Source: Flemingiibacterium sp045586505
GTDB taxonomy: Bacteria > Bacillota > Clostridia > Oscillospirales > CAG-272
Direction of reading: 5' to 3'
Assembly (NCBI GenBank): GCA_045586505.1
Contig: JAZNAL010000010.1
Span: 1 to 22,299 of the forward strand
DNA: 22,299 bases
A model generated the notes under the pieces. The model was not told where the DNA came from, did not search any database, and saw only the letters and a program-made list of their open reading frames with translations. This document shows positions 1 through 6,512 of this stretch, one piece after another. Position numbers and translations under genes: made by a program. Every line of letters begins with the position of its first letter. The first letter of the stretch is position 1.

Positions 1-474
1 CAGATGACATACAGCACCGAGGTCCATGACTTCCTGCGGGTTGGAGCCTGCCATCATAGCGAAACCGGTCTGGCGGCAAGCGTAAACGTCGGAGTGGTCA
101 CCGAAGATGTTCAGCGCGTGGGAAGCAACGCAGCGTGCGGAAACGTGGAAGACGGAGGGAAGAAGTTCACCTGCGATCTTGTACATGTTCGGGATCATCA
201 GAAGAAGACCCTGAGATGCGGTGTAGGTGGTGGTGAGAGCACCTGCTGCGAGAGAACCGTGAACGGTACCTGCAGCGCCTGCCTCGGACTGCATCTCGAT
301 AACCTTAACGGTATCGCCCATGATATTCTTCAGACCGGTTGCAGACCATGTGTCTGTAACGTCAGCCATTACGGAAGAAGGAGTGATGGGGTAGATACCT
401 GCCACTTCGGTAAACGCATACGACGCATGAGCGGCGGCTGTGTTACCATCCATGGATATCTTTTTTCTTGCCAT
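1..474 (-). CDS. nifJ: Pyruvate:ferredoxin (flavodoxin) oxidoreductase, N-terminal part; cut by window edge
   Basis: The minus strand from the ATG at 474 is open to the window edge and gives 158 residues of the POR_N domain of pyruvate:ferredoxin oxidoreductase. This cytoplasmic TPP/[4Fe-4S] enzyme converts pyruvate and CoA to acetyl-CoA, CO2 and reduced ferredoxin. Visible family motifs are YPITPSS (residues 28-34), EMQSEAGAAG (60-69), TASQGL (85-90), the HVSAR segment (110-114) and IFGDHSDVYACRQTG (123-137). T31, E64 and R114 fall at the positions I recall for substrate/cofactor contacts in the Desulfovibrio africanus enzyme. The start is supported by a strong AGGAGG ribosome site just upstream (about 483-488). 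The remaining roughly 1000 residues lie outside the window. It implies an anaerobic fermentative host. It has its own promoter (591-619). Confidence 0.95.
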   Translation of the reverse strand, partial: MARKKISMDGNTAAAHASYAFTEVAGIYPITPSSVMADVTDTWSATGLKNIMGDTVKVIEMQSEAGAAGTVHGSLAAGALTTTYTASQGLLLMIPNMYKIAGELLPSVFHVSARCVASHALNIFGDHSDVYACRQTGFAMMAGSNPQEVMDLGAVCHL

Positions 475-532
475 GTTGGAATTCCTCCTAATTTAATAAA
501 TAAAATTTTTAACATATTTTTTGCGATTTCTC

Positions 533-572
533 CGCCTTGCTTTGCTCACTTAGGCATAACAAAGCATAGGCG
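533..572 (-). promoter_or_regulatory. Hairpin in the nifJ 5' leader
   Basis: In the transcribed leader of nifJ, CGCC (569-572 read on minus) followed by TGCTTTG (560-566) can pair with CAAAGCA (538-544) and GGCG (533-536), around a 15-base loop with a small internal bulge. There is no T-run behind it, so it is not a factor-independent terminator. It may stabilise the mRNA or act as a leader control element. Only the pairing is seen; the role is unknown. Confidence 0.4.
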
Positions 573-590
573 CAGCAACGCCACGATAAT

Positions 591-619
591 ATTATACCGC
601 ATAATTCGCGATTTGTAAA
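591..619 (-). promoter_or_regulatory. Promoter of nifJ
   Basis: On the minus strand TTTACA (614-619) and TATAAT (591-596) are separated by exactly 17 bases, a near-consensus housekeeping sigma promoter. It would start transcription near 584, leaving a leader of about 110 bases before the nifJ ATG at 474. The -35 box continues as TTTACAAATCGC, the same 12 bases found at the cysE T-box promoter (2953-2964). Confidence 0.8.
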
Positions 620-697
620 GATGTAAAACGATAAAAGTTGCAAGTAATTTATGAAAGTTTTTATATATATTAAGGAATAGGAGCAGAATTTTACGCC

Positions 698-925
698 TTA
701 TTCCTCGCCGCCCTCACCAAAAAGCTCCTTTTCCATCGCCGCACGGACACCCTTTATTTTATCGGGCGAGATTCTTCCCTTGGTCTTTTCGTAATAAGCA
801 ACGGCATTGCGTGCCATCAGAAGAAACTGATTGTTCAGTGTTCTTCCCTCATCATTTGCTACATAGTAAAGCTTTTCAAGCAGGTCGTCGCTGATGCGGA
901 GTGTTACGTTTTTTTGATTTTTCAT
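698..925 (-). CDS. Small ribbon-helix-helix DNA-binding protein (Arc/CopG-like)
   Basis: This 75-residue protein starts with KNVTLRISDDLLEKLYYVANDEGRTLNNQFLLMARNAV read in overlapping pieces: a short beta strand (residues 5-11, VTLRISD) followed by two helices. That is the pattern of the Arc-like ribbon-helix-helix fold, which binds DNA as a dimer of strands. The C-terminal half is charged and helical. The ATG at 925 is preceded by AAAGGAC on the minus strand. It is divergent from the comM-like gene and sits 223 bases upstream of nifJ in the same direction. No toxin-like partner is next to it, so a solitary regulator is more likely than an antitoxin. Its target is unknown; the divergent intergenic region at 926-1080 is an obvious candidate for autoregulation. 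Confidence 0.75.
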   Translation of the reverse strand: MKNQKNVTLRISDDLLEKLYYVANDEGRTLNNQFLLMARNAVAYYEKTKGRISPDKIKGVRAAMEKELFGEGGEE

Positions 926-989
926 GTGTGCCTTGTCCTTTCGTTTGACTTCTCAACAAATATTATCCGATAAAAATTCAAATTAGGTA

Positions 990-1018
990 TTGCATTTTTA
1001 TTACAGATGTGTTAAAAT
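990..1018 (+). promoter_or_regulatory. Promoter of the ComM/YifB-like gene
   Basis: TTGCAT (990-995) and TAAAAT (1013-1018) are separated by 17 bases, about 60 bases upstream of the ATG at 1081. A purine-rich ribosome site (GGAAAGGGATAGAG) precedes the start codon. It lies in the 155-base divergent gap shared with the ribbon-helix-helix gene, for which I could not pick a convincing promoter. Confidence 0.6.
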
Positions 1019-1080
1019 AGATACAGAACATTCGTTCTGATGCAAAAAGAACGGATTTATACGGAAAGGGATAGAGATTT

Positions 1081-2640
1081 ATGCTTTCAATAGTGTATTC
1101 GGCGGGACTTTTGGGAATTGACGGATTTTTGGTGTCGGTGGAGTGCAATGCACAGGACAAGCTGCCGAAGTTTGAGGTCATCGGACTTCCGGGAGCCGCT
1201 ATGAAGGAGTCCAAAGAGCGCATCATCGCCGCCATGGAAAACGTGGGCTATGCGTTCCCCGAATCCTGCATCACCGTAAATTTAGCGCCCGCAGACCGTA
1301 AAAAAGAGGGCTCTACCTTCGATCTTGCTATGATGATCGGCATCATGCAGTCGAATTACATACTTCCCGAAACGCTGGATATTTCAAAATGCTGTTTTAT
1401 CGGCGAGCTGTCGCTTACAGGCAAGCTCCGCGAGGCTAAAGGTGTTTTGTGCATGACCCTTGCCGCAAAGGAAGCGGGACTGACCGAGATATTCGTCCCG
1501 CAGGCAAACGCCAAGGAAGCATCGGTGGTCAGAGGCGTCAACGTATACGGCGTCACCGACCTGTCGGTGCTGATACGCCATCTGCGCCATGAGGAATCCA
1601 TCATCCCCACGCGCTTCGACCACGACGGATTTACGCCGACCACCGATCAGACCCACTGCGATTTTTCCGATGTCAAAGGGCAGGAGAAGGTAAAGCGTGC
1701 GCTGGAGATCGCCGCCGCGGGAGGACATAATGTTCTGATGATCGGCCCGCCTGGTACGGGCAAAAGTATGCTGGCAAAGCGTTTACCCACCATTCTGCCG
1801 GAGATCAGCTTCGATGAAGCCATCGAAACGTCAAAGATACATTCCGTGGCGGGTAAGCTCAGCGACGGGACGTCCATCGTCACCTCGCGCCCCTTCCGCT
1901 CGCCGCACCATACAATGTCCGCCCCCAGTCTTGTTGGCGGCGGCTCAAATCCTCAGCCCGGCGAGATCTCGCTGGCACACAACGGTGTACTGTTCCTCGA
2001 TGTGCTGCCCGAATTCAACAAGCAGGTGACCGAATCGCTCCGTCAGCCGCTGGAGGACGGCAATGTCACCATCACCCGAACCGGCGGCAAGGTCACATAT
2101 CCCTGCTCTTTCATGCTGGTCGCCGCCATGAATCCCTGCAAGTGCGGCTACTACGGGCATCCCACTAAAAAGTGCCAGTGCAAGCAGGAAGATATCAAAA
2201 AGTATATGTCGAAAATCAGCGGTCCCCTGCTCGACCGCATAGACATACAGGTCGAGGTGTCCTCGCTGACCTACGACGAGCTGTCAACGCCCCAGAAGAG
2301 CGAAACCTCTGCCGAGGTACGCGCACGGGTGGACCGCGCACGAAAATTTGCACGCCAGCGCTGTGCGGCGGCATCAAAGAACAACCCCATGATACCGATG
2401 ATCTACAAAAATGCGGATATGAGCGCCCGTCACCTTGCCGCATTCTGTCAGCTTGACAAAGACGCCTCCGAGCTTCTGCGAAGCGCTTACGACAAGCTTG
2501 GGCTGTCCGCACGCGGCTATGACCGCCTGCTTCGCGTAGCACGAACCATCGCCGATCTTGCCGGAAGTGAGAATATCGGTATGCTTCATGTGGCGGAAGC
2601 GATACAGCTGCGCAGTCTTGACCGCAAGTACTTTAATTAG
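1081..2640 (+). CDS. comM: YifB/ComM-family Mg-chelatase-like AAA+ ATPase with altered Walker B
   Basis: The product has 519 residues, the usual length for the family. Residues 1-165 are the N-terminal ChlI-type domain (GLPGAAMKESKERI at about 36-49; NLAPAD about 67-72). The AAA+ core has Walker A GPPGTGKS at 222-229, the FRSPHHT segment, and the MNPCKCGYYG cysteine motif with LLDRIDIQVE after it. The C-terminal lid includes LSARGYDRLLRVARTIADL. In Proteobacteria ComM is a DNA-branch-migration helicase that extends recombination tracts in natural transformation; in Gram-positives the role of YifB is less clear. The Walker B reads LFLDVLPEF (304-312): V308 (codon GTG at 2002-2004) stands where the family has the catalytic glutamate of LFLDELPEF. 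ATP binding may persist while hydrolysis would be expected to be impaired. The frame is otherwise intact, so this is not an obvious pseudogene. Confidence 0.9.
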   Translation: MLSIVYSAGLLGIDGFLVSVECNAQDKLPKFEVIGLPGAAMKESKERIIAAMENVGYAFPESCITVNLAPADRKKEGSTFDLAMMIGIMQSNYILPETLDISKCCFIGELSLTGKLREAKGVLCMTLAAKEAGLTEIFVPQANAKEASVVRGVNVYGVTDLSVLIRHLRHEESIIPTRFDHDGFTPTTDQTHCDFSDVKGQEKVKRALEIAAAGGHNVLMIGPPGTGKSMLAKRLPTILPEISFDEAIETSKIHSVAGKLSDGTSIVTSRPFRSPHHTMSAPSLVGGGSNPQPGEISLAHNGVLFLDVLPEFNKQVTESLRQPLEDGNVTITRTGGKVTYPCSFMLVAAMNPCKCGYYGHPTKKCQCKQEDIKKYMSKISGPLLDRIDIQVEVSSLTYDELSTPQKSETSAEVRARVDRARKFARQRCAAASKNNPMIPMIYKNADMSARHLAAFCQLDKDASELLRSAYDKLGLSARGYDRLLRVARTIADLAGSENIGMLHVAEAIQLRSLDRKYFN

Positions 2641-2645
2641 GTAAA

Positions 2646-2733
2646 GTTTTCCACCAAGTATCCCACACCCTGTGGAAAACCCGTCAAAAAACCGCGCAAA
2701 TAATACGACTTTTTCACCCGTTTTTGTGGAAAA
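2646..2733. repeat. TTTTCCAC-type repeats, DnaA-box-like, after comM
   Basis: Three 9-mers close to the DnaA box are seen: TTTTCCACC (2647-2655), TGTGGAAAA (2671-2679) and TGTGGAAAA (2725-2733). The first two form an inverted repeat GTTTTCCAC / GTGGAAAAC (2646-2654 and 2672-2680). No T-run follows, so it is a poor terminator. They precede the perfect boxes at 2776-2810. Confidence 0.5.
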
Positions 2734-2775
2734 CTCTGTTTAAAACTTGAAAAAGTGCGATTTCACGGCATAAAG

Positions 2776-2810
2776 TTATCCACATTATCCACAACTCAGC
2801 TTGTGGATAA
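2776..2810. other. Cluster of three perfect DnaA boxes
   Basis: TTATCCACA occurs at 2776-2784 and directly abutting at 2785-2793, and its complement TGTGGATAA at 2802-2810. These are exact matches to the bacterial DnaA-box consensus. The cluster lies in non-coding DNA about 18 kb from dnaA, with near-consensus sites upstream (2647-2733). It could titrate DnaA, regulate a neighbour, or mark part of the origin system. The sequence match is certain; the function is inferred. Confidence 0.7.
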
Positions 2811-2829
2811 TGTGACCCTTCTGCTTTTG

Positions 2830-2913
2830 ATGTGTGCGATATTTGCCAAAAAATACGGACGTGATATAGTCATAATCGACCCGAATGTGGGATTTGGTCA
2901 TCCGTCGTCTTAG
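2830..2913 (+). CDS. Possible 27-residue small ORF or gene remnant
   Basis: An ATG at 2830 opens a 27-codon frame ending at TAG 2911-2913. The peptide has a protein-like look (KKYGRDIVIIDPNVGFGHPSS at its C-terminal side, alternating charged and hydrophobic residues, codons like those of neighbouring genes). The frame is open further upstream through the DnaA boxes, with GTG at 2812 as another start. No good ribosome site precedes either start. It may be the eroded 3' end of a gene or a chance frame. I do not recognise it. Confidence 0.2.
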   Translation: MCAIFAKKYGRDIVIIDPNVGFGHPSS

Positions 2914-2952
2914 GGGGATAAAAAATTTTTCCAACATTTTTTCAAAAAGGTG

Positions 2953-2981
2953 TTTACAAATCGCAAAGGATAGTATATAAT
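2953..2981 (+). promoter_or_regulatory. Promoter of the T-box-cysE-cysS operon
   Basis: TTTACA (2953-2958) and TATAAT (2976-2981) are separated by 17 bases. The start would be near 2988, just before stem I of the T-box leader. Confidence 0.8.
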
Positions 2982-2987
2982 AATGGT

Positions 2988-3262
2988 ATACATAAAGGCT
3001 GTGAGCGGAAGGATGCCGTTTCGGGCTTTCTCAGAGAACTGCGCCGCGATTTGTCGCGTGGTGTGAGCGCAGGAAAGCATCGGCGGCAATAAGTGCGTCC
3101 GTGAGCCGGTGGGGCGAAATAACAGTAGTCTCTCCCGTGTGCCGTGCGTTACAGCGGCGGGTATTTTCTGATACCGTGAGTATAATCGTAAAGTGGAACC
3201 GCGAATCGGGCATTGTCCCCGACGCCTTTACAGCTCTTTTGGAGCTGTGGGGCGTTTTTTTA
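2988..3262 (+). promoter_or_regulatory. Cysteine T-box riboswitch (tRNA-Cys-sensing leader)
   Basis: Stem I can form from GGCT (2997-3000) and CGGA (3006-3009) pairing with TCCG (3098-3101) and AGCC (3104-3107). An upper arm CTGCGC (3039-3044) / GCGCAG (3067-3072) is capped by CGCGA / TCGCG and flanked by AGAGA (3033-3037). The 3' side of the specifier loop holds TGC (3094-3096), a cysteine codon. The T-box sequence AAAGTGGAACCGCG is at 3190-3203. The antiterminator GTAAAG (3188-3193) / CTTTAC (3226-3231), with GCG (3201-3203) / CGC (3223-3225), excludes the terminator at 3222-3255. The TGGA in the bulge (3194-3197) would pair with a UCCA tRNA end, as expected for tRNA-Cys with discriminator U73. 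Uncharged tRNA-Cys is therefore predicted to turn on cysE-cysS. Confidence 0.92.
3222..3262 (+). terminator. T-box attenuator terminator
   Basis: ACGCC (3222-3226) pairs with GGCGT (3251-3255), with an inner stem CAGCTC (3231-3236) / GAGCTG (3242-3247), followed by a run of T to 3261. It shares bases 3222-3231 with the antiterminator, so the two folds are mutually exclusive. Confidence 0.88.
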
Positions 3263-3291
3263 GTTTATAATCCAAAAAGGAGATAAATGTT

Positions 3292-4011
3292 ATGGAAATC
3301 ACCCTCGACCTCAATCTTGAAAAGATCAAAAAAGGCTTAATCAAGGCAAAAGATGGAGTCATCAAGGCAAAAGATGAAATAGCAAACGATATTAAGGTCA
3401 TCCGCGAACGTGACCCCGCGGCGACCAGCAATCTGGAAGTCGCGCTTCTCTATTCAGGCTTCCACGCAGTGCTGGCATACCGCCTGTCCCATGAGCTTTA
3501 CAAGCACAACAAGCATTTTGCGGCGCGCATGGTCAGCCAGGGCGCACGCTTTCTCACCGGCATCGAGATCCACCCCGGTGCGAAGATAGGTAAGGGTCTG
3601 TTCATCGACCACGGCAGTGCCGTCGTTATAGGTGAGACCGCCGAGATTGGCGACAACTGCACCATATATCAGGGCGTTACACTGGGCGGTACCGGTAAGG
3701 ATGTGGGCAAGCGTCACCCCACACTCGGCAACAACGTCATGGTAGGCTCGGGCGCCAAGGTGCTTGGTCCCTTTACTGTGGGCGACAACTCCAAGATCGC
3801 GGCAAATGCGGTGGTGCTTGAAGCCATTCCCGCAAACAGCACCGCAGTGGGTATCCCTGCCCGCGTTGTAAAAAGAGGCAGTGCCAAGCCCTGCGGCGAC
3901 CTGGACCAGGTGCATATGCCCGACCCCGTGGCACAGGAGCTGTGCCGCCTCCGGATCCGTTTGGAGCATCTCGAGAAAAAGCTTGAAGAAAAAGAAGGAG
4001 ACAAATTATAA
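3292..4011 (+). CDS. cysE: Serine O-acetyltransferase
   Basis: This 239-residue enzyme transfers acetyl from acetyl-CoA to L-serine, giving O-acetylserine, the carbon acceptor for sulfide in cysteine synthesis. After a lysine-rich N-terminal helical part (1-45) comes a helical linker, then a left-handed beta-helix of hexapeptide repeats (about 90-205). The expected catalytic histidines are H107 in FIDHGSAVVIGE and H142 in GKRHPTLGN. The C-terminus (about 210-239) is a charged helix rich in Glu and Lys. It is the short CysE form common in Gram-positives, without the long N-terminal domain of the E. coli enzyme. The ATG at 3292 is preceded by AAAAAGGAGA (3273-3282). It follows the cysteine T-box and its stop shares one base with the cysS start, so the two are co-transcribed and probably translationally coupled. 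Confidence 0.95.
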   Translation: MEITLDLNLEKIKKGLIKAKDGVIKAKDEIANDIKVIRERDPAATSNLEVALLYSGFHAVLAYRLSHELYKHNKHFAARMVSQGARFLTGIEIHPGAKIGKGLFIDHGSAVVIGETAEIGDNCTIYQGVTLGGTGKDVGKRHPTLGNNVMVGSGAKVLGPFTVGDNSKIAANAVVLEAIPANSTAVGIPARVVKRGSAKPCGDLDQVHMPDPVAQELCRLRIRLEHLEKKLEEKEGDKL

Positions 4012-5462
4012 TGAAGCTTTACAACACCGCCACCCGCAATCGCGAGGAGTTCGTGCCAAACGATCCGAGCCTTGTAAAAATGTACACCTGCGGCCCCACC
4101 GTATACCATTTTGCCCATATCGGAAACCTTCGCTCATACATCATGGAGGATATTCTCGAAAAATCCCTGCGCTATTCGGGCTATAACGTCAAGCGCGTCA
4201 TGAACATCACCGATGTAGGACATCTCGCATCCGATGCGGATACAGGTGAGGATAAGATGCTCAAGGGCGCAAAGCGCGAGAACAAATCCGTCATGGAGAT
4301 CGCGAAATTCTATACCGATGCATTCTTTGAAGACTGCCGCAAGCTGAACATCAAGCGTCCCGACGTTGTGGAGCCTGCCACCAACTGCATTGGTGACTAC
4401 ATCCACATAATCGAGACCCTTATCGAAAAAGGCTATGCTTACGCGGCAGGCGGAAACATCTATTTTGACGTTTCAAAGCTGAAGCAGTATTACATTTTCA
4501 ACGATTTCTCCGAGGATGATCTTGAGGTCGGTGTACGCGAGGGCGTCACAGAGGACAGCAACAAAAAGAATAAGAACGACTTCGTTCTCTGGTTCACCAA
4601 GAGTAAATTCGAGGATCAGGCGCTGAAATGGGATTCCCCCTGGGGCGTAGGTTACCCCGGCTGGCATATCGAATGCTCGGGCATATCCATGAAGCATCTC
4701 GGAGAGGATCTGGACATCCACTGCGGCGGTATCGACAACGCTTTCCCCCATCATACAAACGAAATCGCACAGTCCGAGGCATACCTCGGACACAAGTGGT
4801 GCAACTATTGGATGCACGTACATCATCTCAACACAAACTCCGGCAAGATGTCAAAGTCCAAGGGTGAGTTTCTTACGGTATCGCTCCTTGAGGAAAAGGG
4901 CTACGATCCGCTGGTGTACAGGCTTTTCTGCCTGCAGTCCCACTACAGAAAGAATCTCGTATTCTCCTGGGAAAACCTGGACAACGCTGTGGTCACCTAC
5001 AACAAGCTGATCGCCAAGATCGCAGCTCTGAAGCCCGGGGAAGCCGCAGTGGACAGCGCGGTATTCGATGAGCAGAAGGCAAAGTTCCTCGACGCGCTCG
5101 GAAACGATCTCAACACTGCCCTTGCGGTTACAGCAGTCTACGATGTGCTCAAGGCAAAGACAAACGATGAAACAAAGCTTGCACTGCTTGCGGACTTTGA
5201 CTACGTTCTCGGTCTCGATCTTATGGCAAAAGCAGATGCAAAACGCAAAGAGCTTGCCGAGGCGGCTCCCAAGGCAGGCGAATTTACGGTCATCTGCGAG
5301 TCGGGCGAAGCCGACCCCGAGATCGTTTCGCAGATAAAAGCGCGTCAGGATGCAAAGAAGGCGAAGAATTTCGCTGAGGCAGACCGTATCCGCGACGAGC
5401 TTAAGGCAAAGGGCGTGGAAATCACCGATATTCCCGGCGGCGCAAAGTACAAACTCGCATAA
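4011..5462 (+). CDS. cysS: Cysteinyl-tRNA synthetase
   Basis: This 483-residue class I synthetase charges tRNA-Cys with cysteine. The HIGH-type motif is HIGN at 36-39, after CGPTVY (27-32). KMSKS is at 279-283. The predicted zinc ligands C27, C222 (WHIECSG), H247 and E251 (FPHHTNEIAQSE) match the pattern of the E. coli enzyme. The C-terminal third is the helical DALR-type anticodon domain, ending in a lysine-rich segment (AKNFAEADRIRDELKAKGVEI) typical of CysS. The start ATG overlaps the cysE stop codon by one base, with a GAAGGAG ribosome site inside the end of cysE. Both genes answer to the upstream T-box, a sensible loop because the sensed RNA is the enzyme's own substrate. Confidence 0.97.
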   Translation: MKLYNTATRNREEFVPNDPSLVKMYTCGPTVYHFAHIGNLRSYIMEDILEKSLRYSGYNVKRVMNITDVGHLASDADTGEDKMLKGAKRENKSVMEIAKFYTDAFFEDCRKLNIKRPDVVEPATNCIGDYIHIIETLIEKGYAYAAGGNIYFDVSKLKQYYIFNDFSEDDLEVGVREGVTEDSNKKNKNDFVLWFTKSKFEDQALKWDSPWGVGYPGWHIECSGISMKHLGEDLDIHCGGIDNAFPHHTNEIAQSEAYLGHKWCNYWMHVHHLNTNSGKMSKSKGEFLTVSLLEEKGYDPLVYRLFCLQSHYRKNLVFSWENLDNAVVTYNKLIAKIAALKPGEAAVDSAVFDEQKAKFLDALGNDLNTALAVTAVYDVLKAKTNDETKLALLADFDYVLGLDLMAKADAKRKELAEAAPKAGEFTVICESGEADPEIVSQIKARQDAKKAKNFAEADRIRDELKAKGVEITDIPGGAKYKLA

Positions 5463-5510
5463 ACAACCCGATATTTCACCCAAACAAATGAAAATTGTGC
5501 AGTATTACTA

Positions 5511-5542
5511 TTGCTTTTTTATCTGTTTTGGTGTAATATAAT
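5511..5542 (+). promoter_or_regulatory. Probable promoter of the amino-acid ABC operon
   Basis: TTGCTT (5511-5516) lies 17 bases before TAATAT (5534-5539), which overlaps TATAAT (5537-5542). Either could serve as the -10 box. It sits 40-70 bases upstream of the binding-protein ATG, which has AAGGAGT as its ribosome site. No clear terminator for cysS is visible in the preceding 50 bases. Confidence 0.55.
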
Positions 5543-5582
5543 AGAAGCAATACAAATTTATCTTTATTAAGGAGTAAACACA

Positions 5583-6425
5583 ATGAAAAGAATTCTTGCA
5601 CTTGTGCTCGCAGCTCTTATGGCTGTGCTCACACTCGCTTCCTGCGGCACAGATAAGGACGTTGTTAAGCTTATCGACGTAAACCTCACCGAGGAAGAGT
5701 ATGCTTTCGGTGTTGACAAGACTCAGCCTGAGCTTCTCACCAAAGTAAACGAAATTATCGCAAAGATCCAGGAAGACGGCAGATTCGACGAGATCTGCAA
5801 CAAGTACTTCGGCGACGGAACCCCCACTCCCGTGGCTTCCGCTGCTCTTGATGAAACCAAGGATCAGTTCGTAGTAGCTACCAATGCGGCTTTCGCTCCC
5901 TTTGAATACATGGACGGCGACAAGTACCTTGGTATTGATATGGAAATCGCTGCTCTTATCGCAAGCGAGCTCGGTCAGGAGCTTGTTATCATGAACATGG
6001 ACTTCGACGCTGTTTGCCTCTCCGTAGGTCAGCAGAAGTGCGACATCGCTATGGCAGGTCTTACCGTTCGTGAGGACCGCAAGGAGCACGTTGACTTCTC
6101 TACTTCTTACTACAACGCTTCCCAGAAGCTTATCGTTAAGGCTGAGGACACCACCTTCGACGCTTGCACTACTGCAGACGACGTTGCGGCTATTCTCAAT
6201 ACCTACGACAATACCACCAAGATCGGCGTTCAGACCGGTACAACAGGCCAGTTCTACGTTGAAGGTGACGCAGATTGGGGCTTTGACGGCTACAAAGTTG
6301 AGTGCAAGGGCTACGATAACGGTACCCTCGCTGTAACTGACCTCATCAACGGCAACATAACCTATGTTATCATCGACTCCGCTCCCGCGGCTTATATCGT
6401 TGAAGCATACAACGCAATGAACTGA
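5583..6425 (+). CDS. Polar amino-acid ABC transporter binding lipoprotein, apparently circularly permuted
   Basis: This 280-residue protein begins with a lipoprotein signal peptide (KRILALV..., lipobox LASC, lipidated C21), so it should be anchored on the outer face of the membrane. Residues 95-280 form the main SBP_bac_3 body: NAAFAPFEYMDGDKYLGIDMEI, LTVREDR...VDFSTSYY, IGVQTGTTG, and VIIDSAPAAYIVEAYN at the very end. The segment that normally follows that point (EEYAFGV, then the ELLTKVNEIIAKIQEDGRFDEICNKYF-type helix pair) is instead at residues 29-78, directly after the signal peptide, joined by a GDGTPTPVAS linker. All parts of one domain are present but in rotated order. It is the first gene of a three-gene importer operon. 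The ligand is unknown; the family takes glutamine, cystine, basic or other polar amino acids. Confidence 0.9.
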   Translation: MKRILALVLAALMAVLTLASCGTDKDVVKLIDVNLTEEEYAFGVDKTQPELLTKVNEIIAKIQEDGRFDEICNKYFGDGTPTPVASAALDETKDQFVVATNAAFAPFEYMDGDKYLGIDMEIAALIASELGQELVIMNMDFDAVCLSVGQQKCDIAMAGLTVREDRKEHVDFSTSYYNASQKLIVKAEDTTFDACTTADDVAAILNTYDNTTKIGVQTGTTGQFYVEGDADWGFDGYKVECKGYDNGTLAVTDLINGNITYVIIDSAPAAYIVEAYNAMN

Positions 6426-6451
6426 TTGCACAAATAAGTCAACATTCACAG

Positions 6452-6487
6452 TGCGCCCTTCTAATTGCGAGCAAATAGGAGGGCGCA
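6452..6487 (+). terminator. Intercistronic hairpin between binding-protein and permease genes
   Basis: TGCGCCCTTCTA (6452-6463) pairs with TAGGAGGGCGCA (6476-6487) with one G-T pair. The loop region adds TTGC / GCAA (6465-6468 and 6471-6474), giving a near-continuous hairpin followed by GTATTTT. It could act as a leaky terminator or as a 3' end stabiliser. In importer operons this arrangement gives more binding protein than permease. Confidence 0.65.
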
Positions 6488-6512
6488 GTATTTTAATAAA
6501 GGAATCACGCTG

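Noticed and set aside
4..618. Long plus-strand open frame at the left edge
   Set aside because: It is antisense to nifJ, whose minus-strand product has clear family motifs and a strong ribosome site. The plus frame has no recognisable protein.
698..925. Ribbon-helix-helix gene as an antitoxin
   Set aside because: No toxin-sized gene is adjacent in the same operon; the neighbours are nifJ and comM.
2646..2680. Inverted repeat after comM as a terminator
   Set aside because: The arms are AT-rich, the loop is long and no T-run follows. DnaA-box-like sites explain it better.
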